From Pseudomonadota bacterium (GTDB lineage Bacteria; Myxococcota_A; UBA796; GCA-2862545): DNA of 36,410 nucleotides. Of this stretch, positions 18,493 to 26,382 are shown in pieces. The position numbers and the translations under genes were made by a program. The notes under the pieces are model-generated. The model did not search any database. It was not told the origin of the DNA and saw nothing but the letters and a program-made list of their open reading frames with translations. The DNA is taken from assembly GCA_947490265.1 (NCBI GenBank), contig CANLGQ010000008.1, positions 1-36,410 of the forward strand, given 5' to 3'. Within the stretch, counting starts at the first letter, position 1. Each line of letters starts with the position of its first letter.

Positions 18493-19244
18493 TTCCACCG
18501 GAAGCTCTCGAGGCGCTGATGGGTGGCGAAGAGGAAAAAGGCGGTCAGGCCGCCGAAGTAGGCGAGGTCTGACGCCCGCACGGCGCCGCGGACCAGGTCT
18601 TCTACGTGCGCCCCGAGCGAGAGCTGCACCATCCACGAGTCGGGATCGTCGGCGCTCCAGGAGAGCACATACAGCATGAGGGAAGCCGAAAAGGAGAGAA
18701 CCAGGGCCACCATCTGGCTGGTGGTGATCGAGGAGACGAACATGCCGAGCGACAGCAGGGCCGCCGAGGCCAGGAGCCAGGACAGGTAGCCGCCGAAGAG
18801 CGCGCCCCAGTCGAGCGAGTCGGTCCAGGCCAGGAGGGAGAGCGGGGCGTAGCTCATCGACAGCAGCATGAGGGCGACGAACGAGAGGGCCCCCAGGTAC
18901 TTTCCGAGGACGATCTCGAGCGTGGAAACCGGGCTCGTGAGGAGGAGTTCTAGCGTGCGGCCCCGGATCTCCTCCGAGAACAGCCGCATGCTGAGCGCCG
19001 GGATGACCATCACGAGCACGACAAGCGTGTTGCCGAAGAACTGCCCGAGCAGGTGCACGCTGATCGTCATGGTCGGAGCGCCGTAGGGGTTGAACACCAG
19101 GTTGGCGCTCTCCGTCACGAACAGATCGAGCTGGGTGATCCAAAAGTACCCGGTGAGCAGCAAGAATCCGCACAGGACCAGCCAGCCCACCGCGTTGGAG
19201 AACGTGGCGCGAAGCTCCCGCCCGGCGATGTGGACGACGTTCAT
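18489..19244 (-). CDS. ABC-2 permease, GldF-like, second locus
   Basis: ALSMRLFSEEIRGRTLELLLTSPVSTLEIVLGKYLGALSFV; multiple TMs. Confidence 0.88.
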   Translation of the reverse strand: MNVVHIAGRELRATFSNAVGWLVLCGFLLLTGYFWITQLDLFVTESANLVFNPYGAPTMTISVHLLGQFFGNTLVVLVMVIPALSMRLFSEEIRGRTLELLLTSPVSTLEIVLGKYLGALSFVALMLLSMSYAPLSLLAWTDSLDWGALFGGYLSWLLASAALLSLGMFVSSITTSQMVALVLSFSASLMLYVLSWSADDPDSWMVQLSLGAHVEDLVRGAVRASDLAYFGGLTAFFLFATHQRLESFRWK

Positions 19245-20140
19245 CGGGTGCCTCCGCCAGTGAGAGCGAGGAAAACGTCTTCCAAGGCACGGTTGCCGGT
19301 GAGCTCCAGCAACCCGGCGTCGACCGTGGCGCGGGCCACCGCCTCGCGAACGTCGCGTTCGGCGCCCACGACGAGATCGCCCCCGTCACTGACTTCGACC
19401 TTGAGCACGCCAGGGATCCCGGCGATCCGCGTGGCCAGATCGTCGGACGGGCGCGCGACCTTCACGCGGATCGAGGTGCCGGCGCCGAACAGCCCCGCCA
19501 ACGTGTCTTGGGCCACGATCCGGCCCCGGTCGATGATGATCACCCGCTTGCAGATCGCCTCGATCTCCGAGAGGACATGCGTCGAGAGGATGATGGTCAC
19601 ATCGCCGCTCGCCAGCTCGCGAACGAGGTTGCGGATCTCCACGCGTTGGGCTGGGTCGAGACCCGACGTGGGCTCATCGAGGATGAGGATCCGCGGGTCG
19701 TGGACGAGGGCCTGGGCGATCCCCACGCGCTGGCGGTAGCCCTTGGAGAGGTGGTCGATGAGGCGGTGGGCGACCGAGTCCAGGGCGACTCGGGAGATCA
19801 CGCGTTCGGTGGCCTCGATCGGGTTCTGCGCGCCCTTGATCCGGGCGGTGAAGCGCAGGAAACCCCGAACGGTCATGTCGGTGTACAAGGGGGGAAATTC
19901 GGGGAGGTAGCCGAGCAGGCGCTTCACCGCCTTGGGCTTCTCGAACACATCGACACCGCCCAGCAGGGCCCGGCCGCTCGTGGCCCCGAGTGCGCCCGCC
20001 AGGATGCGCATCGTGGTGGACTTTCCCGCCCCGTTCACCCCGAGGAATCCAACGATCTCACCCTTCGCGACCGTGAAGTCGAGGTGGTCGATCGCGGTGT
20101 TCGCACCGTAGATCTTCGTGAGCTGCTCGACCTGGATCAC
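19241..20140 (-). CDS. ABC transporter ATP-binding protein, GldA-like
   Basis: GFLGVNGAGKSTTMRILAG (Walker A), LSKGYRQRVGIAQALVHDPRILILDEPTSGLDP (signature/Walker B). Confidence 0.95.
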   Translation of the reverse strand: MIQVEQLTKIYGANTAIDHLDFTVAKGEIVGFLGVNGAGKSTTMRILAGALGATSGRALLGGVDVFEKPKAVKRLLGYLPEFPPLYTDMTVRGFLRFTARIKGAQNPIEATERVISRVALDSVAHRLIDHLSKGYRQRVGIAQALVHDPRILILDEPTSGLDPAQRVEIRNLVRELASGDVTIILSTHVLSEIEAICKRVIIIDRGRIVAQDTLAGLFGAGTSIRVKVARPSDDLATRIAGIPGVLKVEVSDGGDLVVGAERDVREAVARATVDAGLLELTGNRALEDVFLALTGGGTR

Positions 20141-20188
20141 CCGCTGCCCCTGGAGCCGGCGCCAGGGGTAGGCACGGGACCCCGATCG

Positions 20189-21718
20189 TCAAGGGCTGGC
20201 CGGCGCTTCCTCGTGGGTGCCGGCCGTGGCGCCGACCTCCTTGCAGGGCTGGAAACCGCCGTCGTCCACGGTGATGCCGTCGCGCCCCGCGTCGTGCATC
20301 ATCCGGATCACCGTGCCCTCGGCCGCTTGGAACTCGCAAAGCACGCCGCGGCCGCTGGTGAACGCGACGCGCATCTCCGTGAGGCCGGCCTCGATGCGGG
20401 CCCCCTTGGTGGTCGAGTCGATCATCACCTCCCCGTCGAGGGTGGCGGTCGCGTCGCTCGGGATCCGGACCTTCACCGAGACCTGCGTGGGCGTATCGGC
20501 GGTCGCTGCCGGTCCGCCCGAGAGCGCCTTCGCGATCGCGAGGCCGGTGAGGAGCATCAGCGCGGCGAGCAGGCCCCCCATGAACCACACCGGCGACCCG
20601 AGTCGGCCGCCCGGCGCCCGCTTGCTGGTGGGGCGCGGCGTGCCCTTTGAGTTGGTCTTGTGGCTGAGGGTCTCGGAGATGTCCTCGAACGCGCCGCTCT
20701 CTTCCTCCTCTGCGGCGATCGCGTCGTCGGCGGAGGTGCGCGGCCGGCTCTCGTAGATCGGCACGACCGTCGTTCGGGCGAATTCCTCGAGCCCGATCCG
20801 GTAGCGCGGTTCGATCGCGTAGGACAGCGCCTCGAGGTCCTTGACGCACTCGAAGGCAGTGGGCCGATAGTCCCGGGAATAGGCGCACATTCTGCGGATC
20901 ACGTTTCGCAGATCCTCGAGGGCGCCTTGGCTCATCCCGGGGACCTGCACGTACTGGAGCTGGCGCGTCATCGCCTGGTCGTGGGTGATCGGGTTGATCG
21001 ACAGCCCCATCGTTCGACCGGTCAGCAACTCATAGAGCGACATCCCGGCCGAATACACATCGACGCTGGGGCTGTCGTTCATGCCATCGAGGCGCTCGGG
21101 GGCCATGTAGGGCCGCGAACCCATGACCACGCTCTCGGTCTCGGCCTCGCGACCCTCGAAATCGCCCTTGGCGATGCCGAAGTCGACCACCTTGACCTCG
21201 CCCTGGATCGACAGCAGCACGTTCGATGGCTTGATGTCGCGATGGATCACGCGCATCGGACGGCCATCCTCGCCGATCGCCTCGGCGAAGGCGACGTGGA
21301 GCGCGAGGCACGTCAACCGCGTCATTTCGATGGCCACGGCGCCGGGCAATCCGTCCTTGTAGCGCATCAGGAGCTGATCGAGCGAAACCCCCTCGACGTA
21401 CTCCATCACCATCGTCGTGCGGGTGTTGAAGCGCGCCAAGGCTTCCACCCGAACGATGTTGGGATGGCTGATCTGCGAGAGGAGCCGCGCCTCGTCGCGC
21501 GTGCGGTTGAGGACCTTCTTGTTGTTGGTGTAGGCGGGTTTGAGAACTTTGAGCGCCACTTTTCGCTTGGTCGGGTCGTTCTTCGCCCGACCCACGCAGA
21601 CGGTCCCGAAGCTCCCCTCGCCGAGGATCTCCAGGATCTCGTACGGGCCCAGCATCCTCACGTTCGGCGACTCCTCGCGAACCGGCTCGCCATCCAGCAG
21701 CTCTCCGCCCTTGGACAA
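20189..21718 (-). CDS. Membrane-anchored eukaryotic-like Ser/Thr protein kinase
   Basis: LGEGSFGTVCVG, VALKVL, VIHRDIKPSNVL, VVDFGIA, MAPERL all present; TM (VWFMGGLLAALMLLTGLAIA) and an extracytoplasmic tail. Confidence 0.95.
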   Translation of the reverse strand: MSKGGELLDGEPVREESPNVRMLGPYEILEILGEGSFGTVCVGRAKNDPTKRKVALKVLKPAYTNNKKVLNRTRDEARLLSQISHPNIVRVEALARFNTRTTMVMEYVEGVSLDQLLMRYKDGLPGAVAIEMTRLTCLALHVAFAEAIGEDGRPMRVIHRDIKPSNVLLSIQGEVKVVDFGIAKGDFEGREAETESVVMGSRPYMAPERLDGMNDSPSVDVYSAGMSLYELLTGRTMGLSINPITHDQAMTRQLQYVQVPGMSQGALEDLRNVIRRMCAYSRDYRPTAFECVKDLEALSYAIEPRYRIGLEEFARTTVVPIYESRPRTSADDAIAAEEEESGAFEDISETLSHKTNSKGTPRPTSKRAPGGRLGSPVWFMGGLLAALMLLTGLAIAKALSGGPAATADTPTQVSVKVRIPSDATATLDGEVMIDSTTKGARIEAGLTEMRVAFTSGRGVLCEFQAAEGTVIRMMHDAGRDGITVDDGGFQPCKEVGATAGTHEEAPASP

Positions 21719-21723
21719 TTACA

Positions 21724-21752
21724 AGGCTATTCGCTCCGCTCGGCTTGGTCAA
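21724..21752 (-). promoter_or_regulatory. Putative sigma70-type promoter for the kinase
   Basis: On minus strand: TTGACC - 17 nt - TAGCCT. Confidence 0.45.
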
Positions 21753-21806
21753 TCGGTTCGCGGCGGATCCCGCCCGCAGCCCGCGCGACTGCGTTAACGT
21801 CGGCCC

Positions 21807-22592
21807 ATGCCGAACCTGTCCACTACGCTCCGGCTGTATGCCACCTGTGGGCGCGAGGCGGTCTCCACGGCCCGTCGCTCGCCGCTGGCGGTGCTGTTCC
21901 TCGCCGCGGCGTTTCTCGTGTACTCCCTCGTCGGGGTGGTGGTCGCTCCGCTCGGCTTGCTGGGTTCGCTGTTGCTTGGGCTTCTCCAGGCGTTTTTGGT
22001 CGGTTGGTACCTCGCGCTGGTTCGGCATGCCCTCCACCATCGCCGTCCCCTGACGGGGGGTGAGCTCCGCGATCGGGCCGGCGCCTTGTTCCGGGAGACG
22101 CTCTCCCTGCTCTTCCTCTTCTCGATCGGCACGATGCTCCTGTCGACCGGTTCTCCCATGTTGCCGTTGGTGGCTGTCCCGGCCGCGAGTGTGCTGTTCA
22201 ACGCCGCCCCGGAGGTGCTGTACCAGGGGCGCAGCCACGGCCTGGAGATCCTGGGGGATGCTTGGGAGTTCATTCGGGAGAACGGGCCCGAGTGGCTCGC
22301 TGTCAACGCGGTAATCGCGGTGGGGTTCGGGGGGGTTCGCGCGGCGCTAACCGGCGGGGCGGACCTCTCGGACGGGCTCATCGCCCTCCAGTTGTTCGGC
22401 CCGTGGTTTGGGTTTCTCGGCCTTCCAGCCTGGGGAACCTCCGGTTTCGGCCTCGTCCGCGGGGTCGTGGCCGGGCTTTTCCTCGGGCTCCTCGGTCATC
22501 TCGTGATGTTGTTCCGCGGCGCATTGTTCTTGCAGCTGTCGTCGGGAAACCGGCGCGTCCGCGCTTTTCGCGCCCGAGCGGGCGGGGGCTGA
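21807..22592 (+). CDS. Polytopic membrane protein, unknown function
   Basis: 261 aa; multiple hydrophobic helices (LAVLFLAAAFLVYSLVGVVVAPLGLLGSLLLGLLQAFLVGWYLALV...). Confidence 0.75.
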   Translation: MPNLSTTLRLYATCGREAVSTARRSPLAVLFLAAAFLVYSLVGVVVAPLGLLGSLLLGLLQAFLVGWYLALVRHALHHRRPLTGGELRDRAGALFRETLSLLFLFSIGTMLLSTGSPMLPLVAVPAASVLFNAAPEVLYQGRSHGLEILGDAWEFIRENGPEWLAVNAVIAVGFGGVRAALTGGADLSDGLIALQLFGPWFGFLGLPAWGTSGFGLVRGVVAGLFLGLLGHLVMLFRGALFLQLSSGNRRVRAFRARAGGG

Positions 22593-22634
22593 CGAACTGG
22601 GGCATGCTCTCTCGGAGAGGAGCGGGGCCGCCGG

Positions 22635-24038
22635 ATGATCCGTTTCGAGTGCAACGAGAAACCCGTTGATGCAAGCGCCTTTCCCGCGCACACGACCCTG
22701 CTCGAGTGGCTCCGCCTCACCGGGCAGGTCGGCACGAAGGAGGGATGCGCCGAGGGCGACTGTGGTGCGTGCACGGTGCTCCTCACCGAGGCGGGCGGGC
22801 GCACGCGGGCCGTGAACAGCTGCCTGGTGCTGTTGCCCCAGATCCACGGCCGAGCCGTGGTCACCGTCGAGGGGTTGGCCGAGGGAACGACGCTTCATCC
22901 TGCGCAGGAGGCCATGGTGGCCTGCCTCGGCAGTCAGTGCGGGTACTGCACGCCCGGGTTTGTGTGCGCGATCGCTGAGGCCTGTCACCGGACCGACCTC
23001 GACGCGGACTGGAAGCTCGAGGACCAGATCGCGGGAAACCTCTGTCGTTGCACGGGGTATCGCCCAATTCGGGACGCGCTGGTCCGGGTAGCAGGCACTG
23101 CCCCGGACGATGCGGTGGGGCGGGCGTCGCGCGCCGCCCCGCCGACCGAGGCTCCAGTCGTTCACCAGGAGTTCAGCGCTCCCCTCACGCTTCCGGAGGC
23201 TTGGGAGGCGGTCGAGGCCGGCGCGCGGGTGGTTGCCGGTTCCACCGACGTCGGGTTGGAGGTCACTCAGCGACACCGGCGGTTCGCGCGGGTGCTCGAC
23301 GTCGGGCGGATCGAGGCGCTGCAGGGCATTGTCGCGATCCCGGGGGGGTGGTCGCTGGGCGCCGCGGTCCCCCTGAGCGACGTGGAGGCCTGGTCGGAGC
23401 GGGAGGTGCCGGTTCTCCACCGGATGCTCCGTTACTTCGGAGCCCGGCAGATCAAGCACCGGGCCACGCTGGGCGGCAACCTGTGCACGGCCTCCCCCAT
23501 CGGCGACCTCGCCCCGGTCTTGCTCGCGCTCGACGCGGTGTTGGTGGTCGCGGGTCGAGCCGGCGAGCGACGTGTTCCGGTTTCCGCCTGGTTCACCGCC
23601 TATCGCCAGACGGCCATGGCCGATGGCGAGCTGCTGGTTCGCGCCGAGATCCCCGATCCCGGTGCGGCGCGCCTCGGGGCGTACAAGGTCTCGCGACGGC
23701 GGGAGCTCGATATCTCCGCCGTCTCGGCGGCGTTTCGGTTGGTCGAGGACCGCGGGGTCGTCGTCCTTGCGCGCCTCGCGTTCGGCGGTGTCGCGGCGAC
23801 GCCAATCCGCCTCCCGGCGGTGGAGGACCAGCTCGTCGGCTCGCCCTGGACGGAGGACGCCGCTGAGCAGGCGGCCACCGCGGTCGGCGGTCTGCTCCGG
23901 CCCCTCGACGACCACCGAGCGAGCGCGGCGTATCGAACGTTGGTAGCCGCGAACCTGGTCCGAGGGTTTTATCGGGAGACCGCCGACCTGGCGTTTCGCC
24001 CGCTCCCGCCGCGGCACAGCGGCACGGTGATCCCATGA
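22635..24038 (+). CDS. xdhA: Xanthine dehydrogenase small subunit (2x[2Fe-2S] + FAD)
   Basis: CAEGDCGACTVLL and CGYCTPGFVCAI...CRCTGYRPI motifs; FAD-domain LGGNLCTASPIGDLAPVLLALDA. Confidence 0.93.
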   Translation: MIRFECNEKPVDASAFPAHTTLLEWLRLTGQVGTKEGCAEGDCGACTVLLTEAGGRTRAVNSCLVLLPQIHGRAVVTVEGLAEGTTLHPAQEAMVACLGSQCGYCTPGFVCAIAEACHRTDLDADWKLEDQIAGNLCRCTGYRPIRDALVRVAGTAPDDAVGRASRAAPPTEAPVVHQEFSAPLTLPEAWEAVEAGARVVAGSTDVGLEVTQRHRRFARVLDVGRIEALQGIVAIPGGWSLGAAVPLSDVEAWSEREVPVLHRMLRYFGARQIKHRATLGGNLCTASPIGDLAPVLLALDAVLVVAGRAGERRVPVSAWFTAYRQTAMADGELLVRAEIPDPGAARLGAYKVSRRRELDISAVSAAFRLVEDRGVVVLARLAFGGVAATPIRLPAVEDQLVGSPWTEDAAEQAATAVGGLLRPLDDHRASAAYRTLVAANLVRGFYRETADLAFRPLPPRHSGTVIP

Positions 24039-26332
24039 GCGCCCCCCGCTTGCCGTCCCCGCTCCACCAGTCCGCGCCGCACGAGTCGGCGGTCGGCCAC
24101 GTGACCGGGGCCGCGCGCTACGCCGACGACCTGCCGATTGCTGGCCTGCTCCACGGCTACCCGGTGTTGTCGCCCCACGCGCATGCCCGGATCGTCGCCA
24201 TGGATCTGGCGGCCGCGCGGGGGTCGGCGGGCGTACACGCCGTGCTCACTGCGTCCGACGTGCCGGGCGACGTGTGGATCGGACCCATCTTTCACGACGA
24301 GGCCTTCCTCGCGGCGGGAGAAGCGCACTACGTCGGACATCCCCTCGCGGTCGTGGTCGCGACCACCCGGGAGGAAGCGCGGGTTGCCGCCGGACGGGTG
24401 GCGGTGACCTGGGAGGTGCTGCCGGCGGTGCTCACCGTCGAGCAGGCAGTGGCGGCCGACCAATTCCTGGGGACTCCCCATGTCATCGCGCGCGGCGACG
24501 TGACTACGGCGCTCGCCGAAGCGCCGCTCCAGCTCTCCGGAACCGCCTCGACGCCAGGGCAAGACCACTTCTACCTCGAGACGCACTGCGCGGTCGTGAT
24601 CCCGGAAGAGGCTGGTGCGATGCGGGTGATCTCGTCCACTCAGCATCCGACGGAGGTCCAGAAGCTCGTGGCGGTGGCGCTCGGGCTGGGGGCCCACCAG
24701 GTGACCTGCGAGGCCCCTCGGATGGGAGGGGGCTTTGGAGGCAAGGAGTCGCAAGCCAGCAATGTGGCCTGCCTCGCGGCGCTCGGGGCCTGGGCGACGG
24801 GTCGTCCCACGAAGGTGTGGTTCGACCGGGGCCAGGACATGGGGATAACCGGCAAGCGACACCCGTTTTTCTCGACCTGGAAGGCTGGTTTCGACGAGAC
24901 GGGCCGGTTGCTGGCGCTCGAGGCCTCGCTCGTATCCGATGGCGGGTTCTCGGCGGACCTTTCGAGCGCGATCCTCGATCGGGCGCTGTTTCACCTCGAC
25001 AACGCCTACTTCGTCCCTGCGCTCCGCTTCATGGGCAGGGTGGCGCGCACCAATCGGCCGTCGAACACCGCCTTTCGCGGCTTTGGGGGGCCGCAGGGGA
25101 TGGTGGTCGTGGAGCTGGCCATCGAGGCGGCCGCGACGGCGCTCGGGATGGATCCGGCGGCCGTCCGGAGGCGGAATTACTACCGTCCAGGGCGGGATGT
25201 GACCCCCTACGGGCAGGAGGTGCCCGACCCGCGGATCGAGGCCATTCACGATCGGCTCATCACCAGCGCGGCGTATCCGGAACGTCGTGCCGAAATCGAG
25301 GCCTTCAACGCCCGCTCGCGGTGGGTGAAGCGGGGTCTCGCCCTCCAGCCGATCAAATTCGGGATCAGCTTCACGAACGCCCCGCTGAATCAGGCCGGAG
25401 CGCTCGTCCATGTGTACACCGATGGCACCGTGCTGGTGAACCACGGCGGAACCGAGATGGGCCAGGGCCTGCACACCAAGGTCATCGCGGTGGCGTGCGA
25501 CGCGCTGGGCGTGACGCCAGGTCGGGTGCGGGTTTCGACCACCTGCACCGACAAGGTGCCGAACACGAGCGCGACCGCGGCCTCCTGCGGGTCTGACCTG
25601 AATGGGGCCGCGGTGCGGGCGGCCTGTGACACCCTGCGCGGTCGCCTGGCCGAGATCGCGGCCGGGAAGCTGGGATGCGTGCCCGAGGCGATCCAGTTCG
25701 GGGGCGACACCGTTACCGGCCCCGACGCCGAGATGTCCTTCGCCGATCTGGCGAAAGCTGCGTGGCTCGCCCAGATTTCGCTGTCGTCCACCGGCTACTA
25801 CCGCACTCCTGGCATCGGCTACGACCGGGGAAAAGGTCAGGGAACTCCGTTCCATTACTATGCATGGGGCGCGTCGGTCGTGGAGGTCGAGCTCAACGGC
25901 CTCACCGGAGAGCACCGCCTGCTGGCGGTGGACATCCTCCAGGACGTGGGCGACTCGCTCGTCCCTTCGATCGACATCGGTCAGGTCGAGGGGGCGTTTG
26001 CCCAGGGTTGGGGATGGCTGACGATCGAGGAGGTGCTGTTTCACCCGACCGGCGGGGTGCTCACCCGCGGGCCCTCCACCTACAAGGTGCCCACCGCGGG
26101 CGACATGCCGCGGCACTTCCAGGTGGAGCTGCTCCCGCACGCCGCCCAACCGGGGACCATCGGCGGTTCGAAGGCGGTCGGGGAGCCGCCGCTGATGCTC
26201 GCGATCGGGGTGGTTGGCGCGCTCCGCCACGCGATCGCCGGCTTTCCGGGAGAAGGTCCGGTGGAGCTCGCCCTTCCCGCCCATCCGGAGAACGCTCTCC
26301 GCGCGGTGCAGCGCCGGCGCGGGGTGAACTGA
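24035..26332 (+). CDS. xdhB: Xanthine dehydrogenase molybdopterin-binding subunit
   Basis: ATGA overlap with xdhA. APRMGGGFGGKES, NTAFRGFGGPQGM, GGTEMGQGLHTK, GGSKAVGEPPLML. Confidence 0.94.
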   Translation: MSAPRLPSPLHQSAPHESAVGHVTGAARYADDLPIAGLLHGYPVLSPHAHARIVAMDLAAARGSAGVHAVLTASDVPGDVWIGPIFHDEAFLAAGEAHYVGHPLAVVVATTREEARVAAGRVAVTWEVLPAVLTVEQAVAADQFLGTPHVIARGDVTTALAEAPLQLSGTASTPGQDHFYLETHCAVVIPEEAGAMRVISSTQHPTEVQKLVAVALGLGAHQVTCEAPRMGGGFGGKESQASNVACLAALGAWATGRPTKVWFDRGQDMGITGKRHPFFSTWKAGFDETGRLLALEASLVSDGGFSADLSSAILDRALFHLDNAYFVPALRFMGRVARTNRPSNTAFRGFGGPQGMVVVELAIEAAATALGMDPAAVRRRNYYRPGRDVTPYGQEVPDPRIEAIHDRLITSAAYPERRAEIEAFNARSRWVKRGLALQPIKFGISFTNAPLNQAGALVHVYTDGTVLVNHGGTEMGQGLHTKVIAVACDALGVTPGRVRVSTTCTDKVPNTSATAASCGSDLNGAAVRAACDTLRGRLAEIAAGKLGCVPEAIQFGGDTVTGPDAEMSFADLAKAAWLAQISLSSTGYYRTPGIGYDRGKGQGTPFHYYAWGASVVEVELNGLTGEHRLLAVDILQDVGDSLVPSIDIGQVEGAFAQGWGWLTIEEVLFHPTGGVLTRGPSTYKVPTAGDMPRHFQVELLPHAAQPGTIGGSKAVGEPPLMLAIGVVGALRHAIAGFPGEGPVELALPAHPENALRAVQRRRGVN

Positions 26333-26382
26333 GTCGAATTTCACGGGGAGGTCTGGTAGCTTGCGGGGCTCGGAGGCCCTTC

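Noticed and set aside
16861-19389. 842-aa ORF suggesting an ABC permease-GldG fusion
   Set aside because: The N-terminal 299 residues are out-of-frame readthrough of the permease gene; the natural ATG is at 18492 with an ATGA overlap.
23969-26344. 791-aa minus-strand ORF antisense to xdhB
   Set aside because: No recognisable domain; xdhB on the plus strand carries all family motifs.
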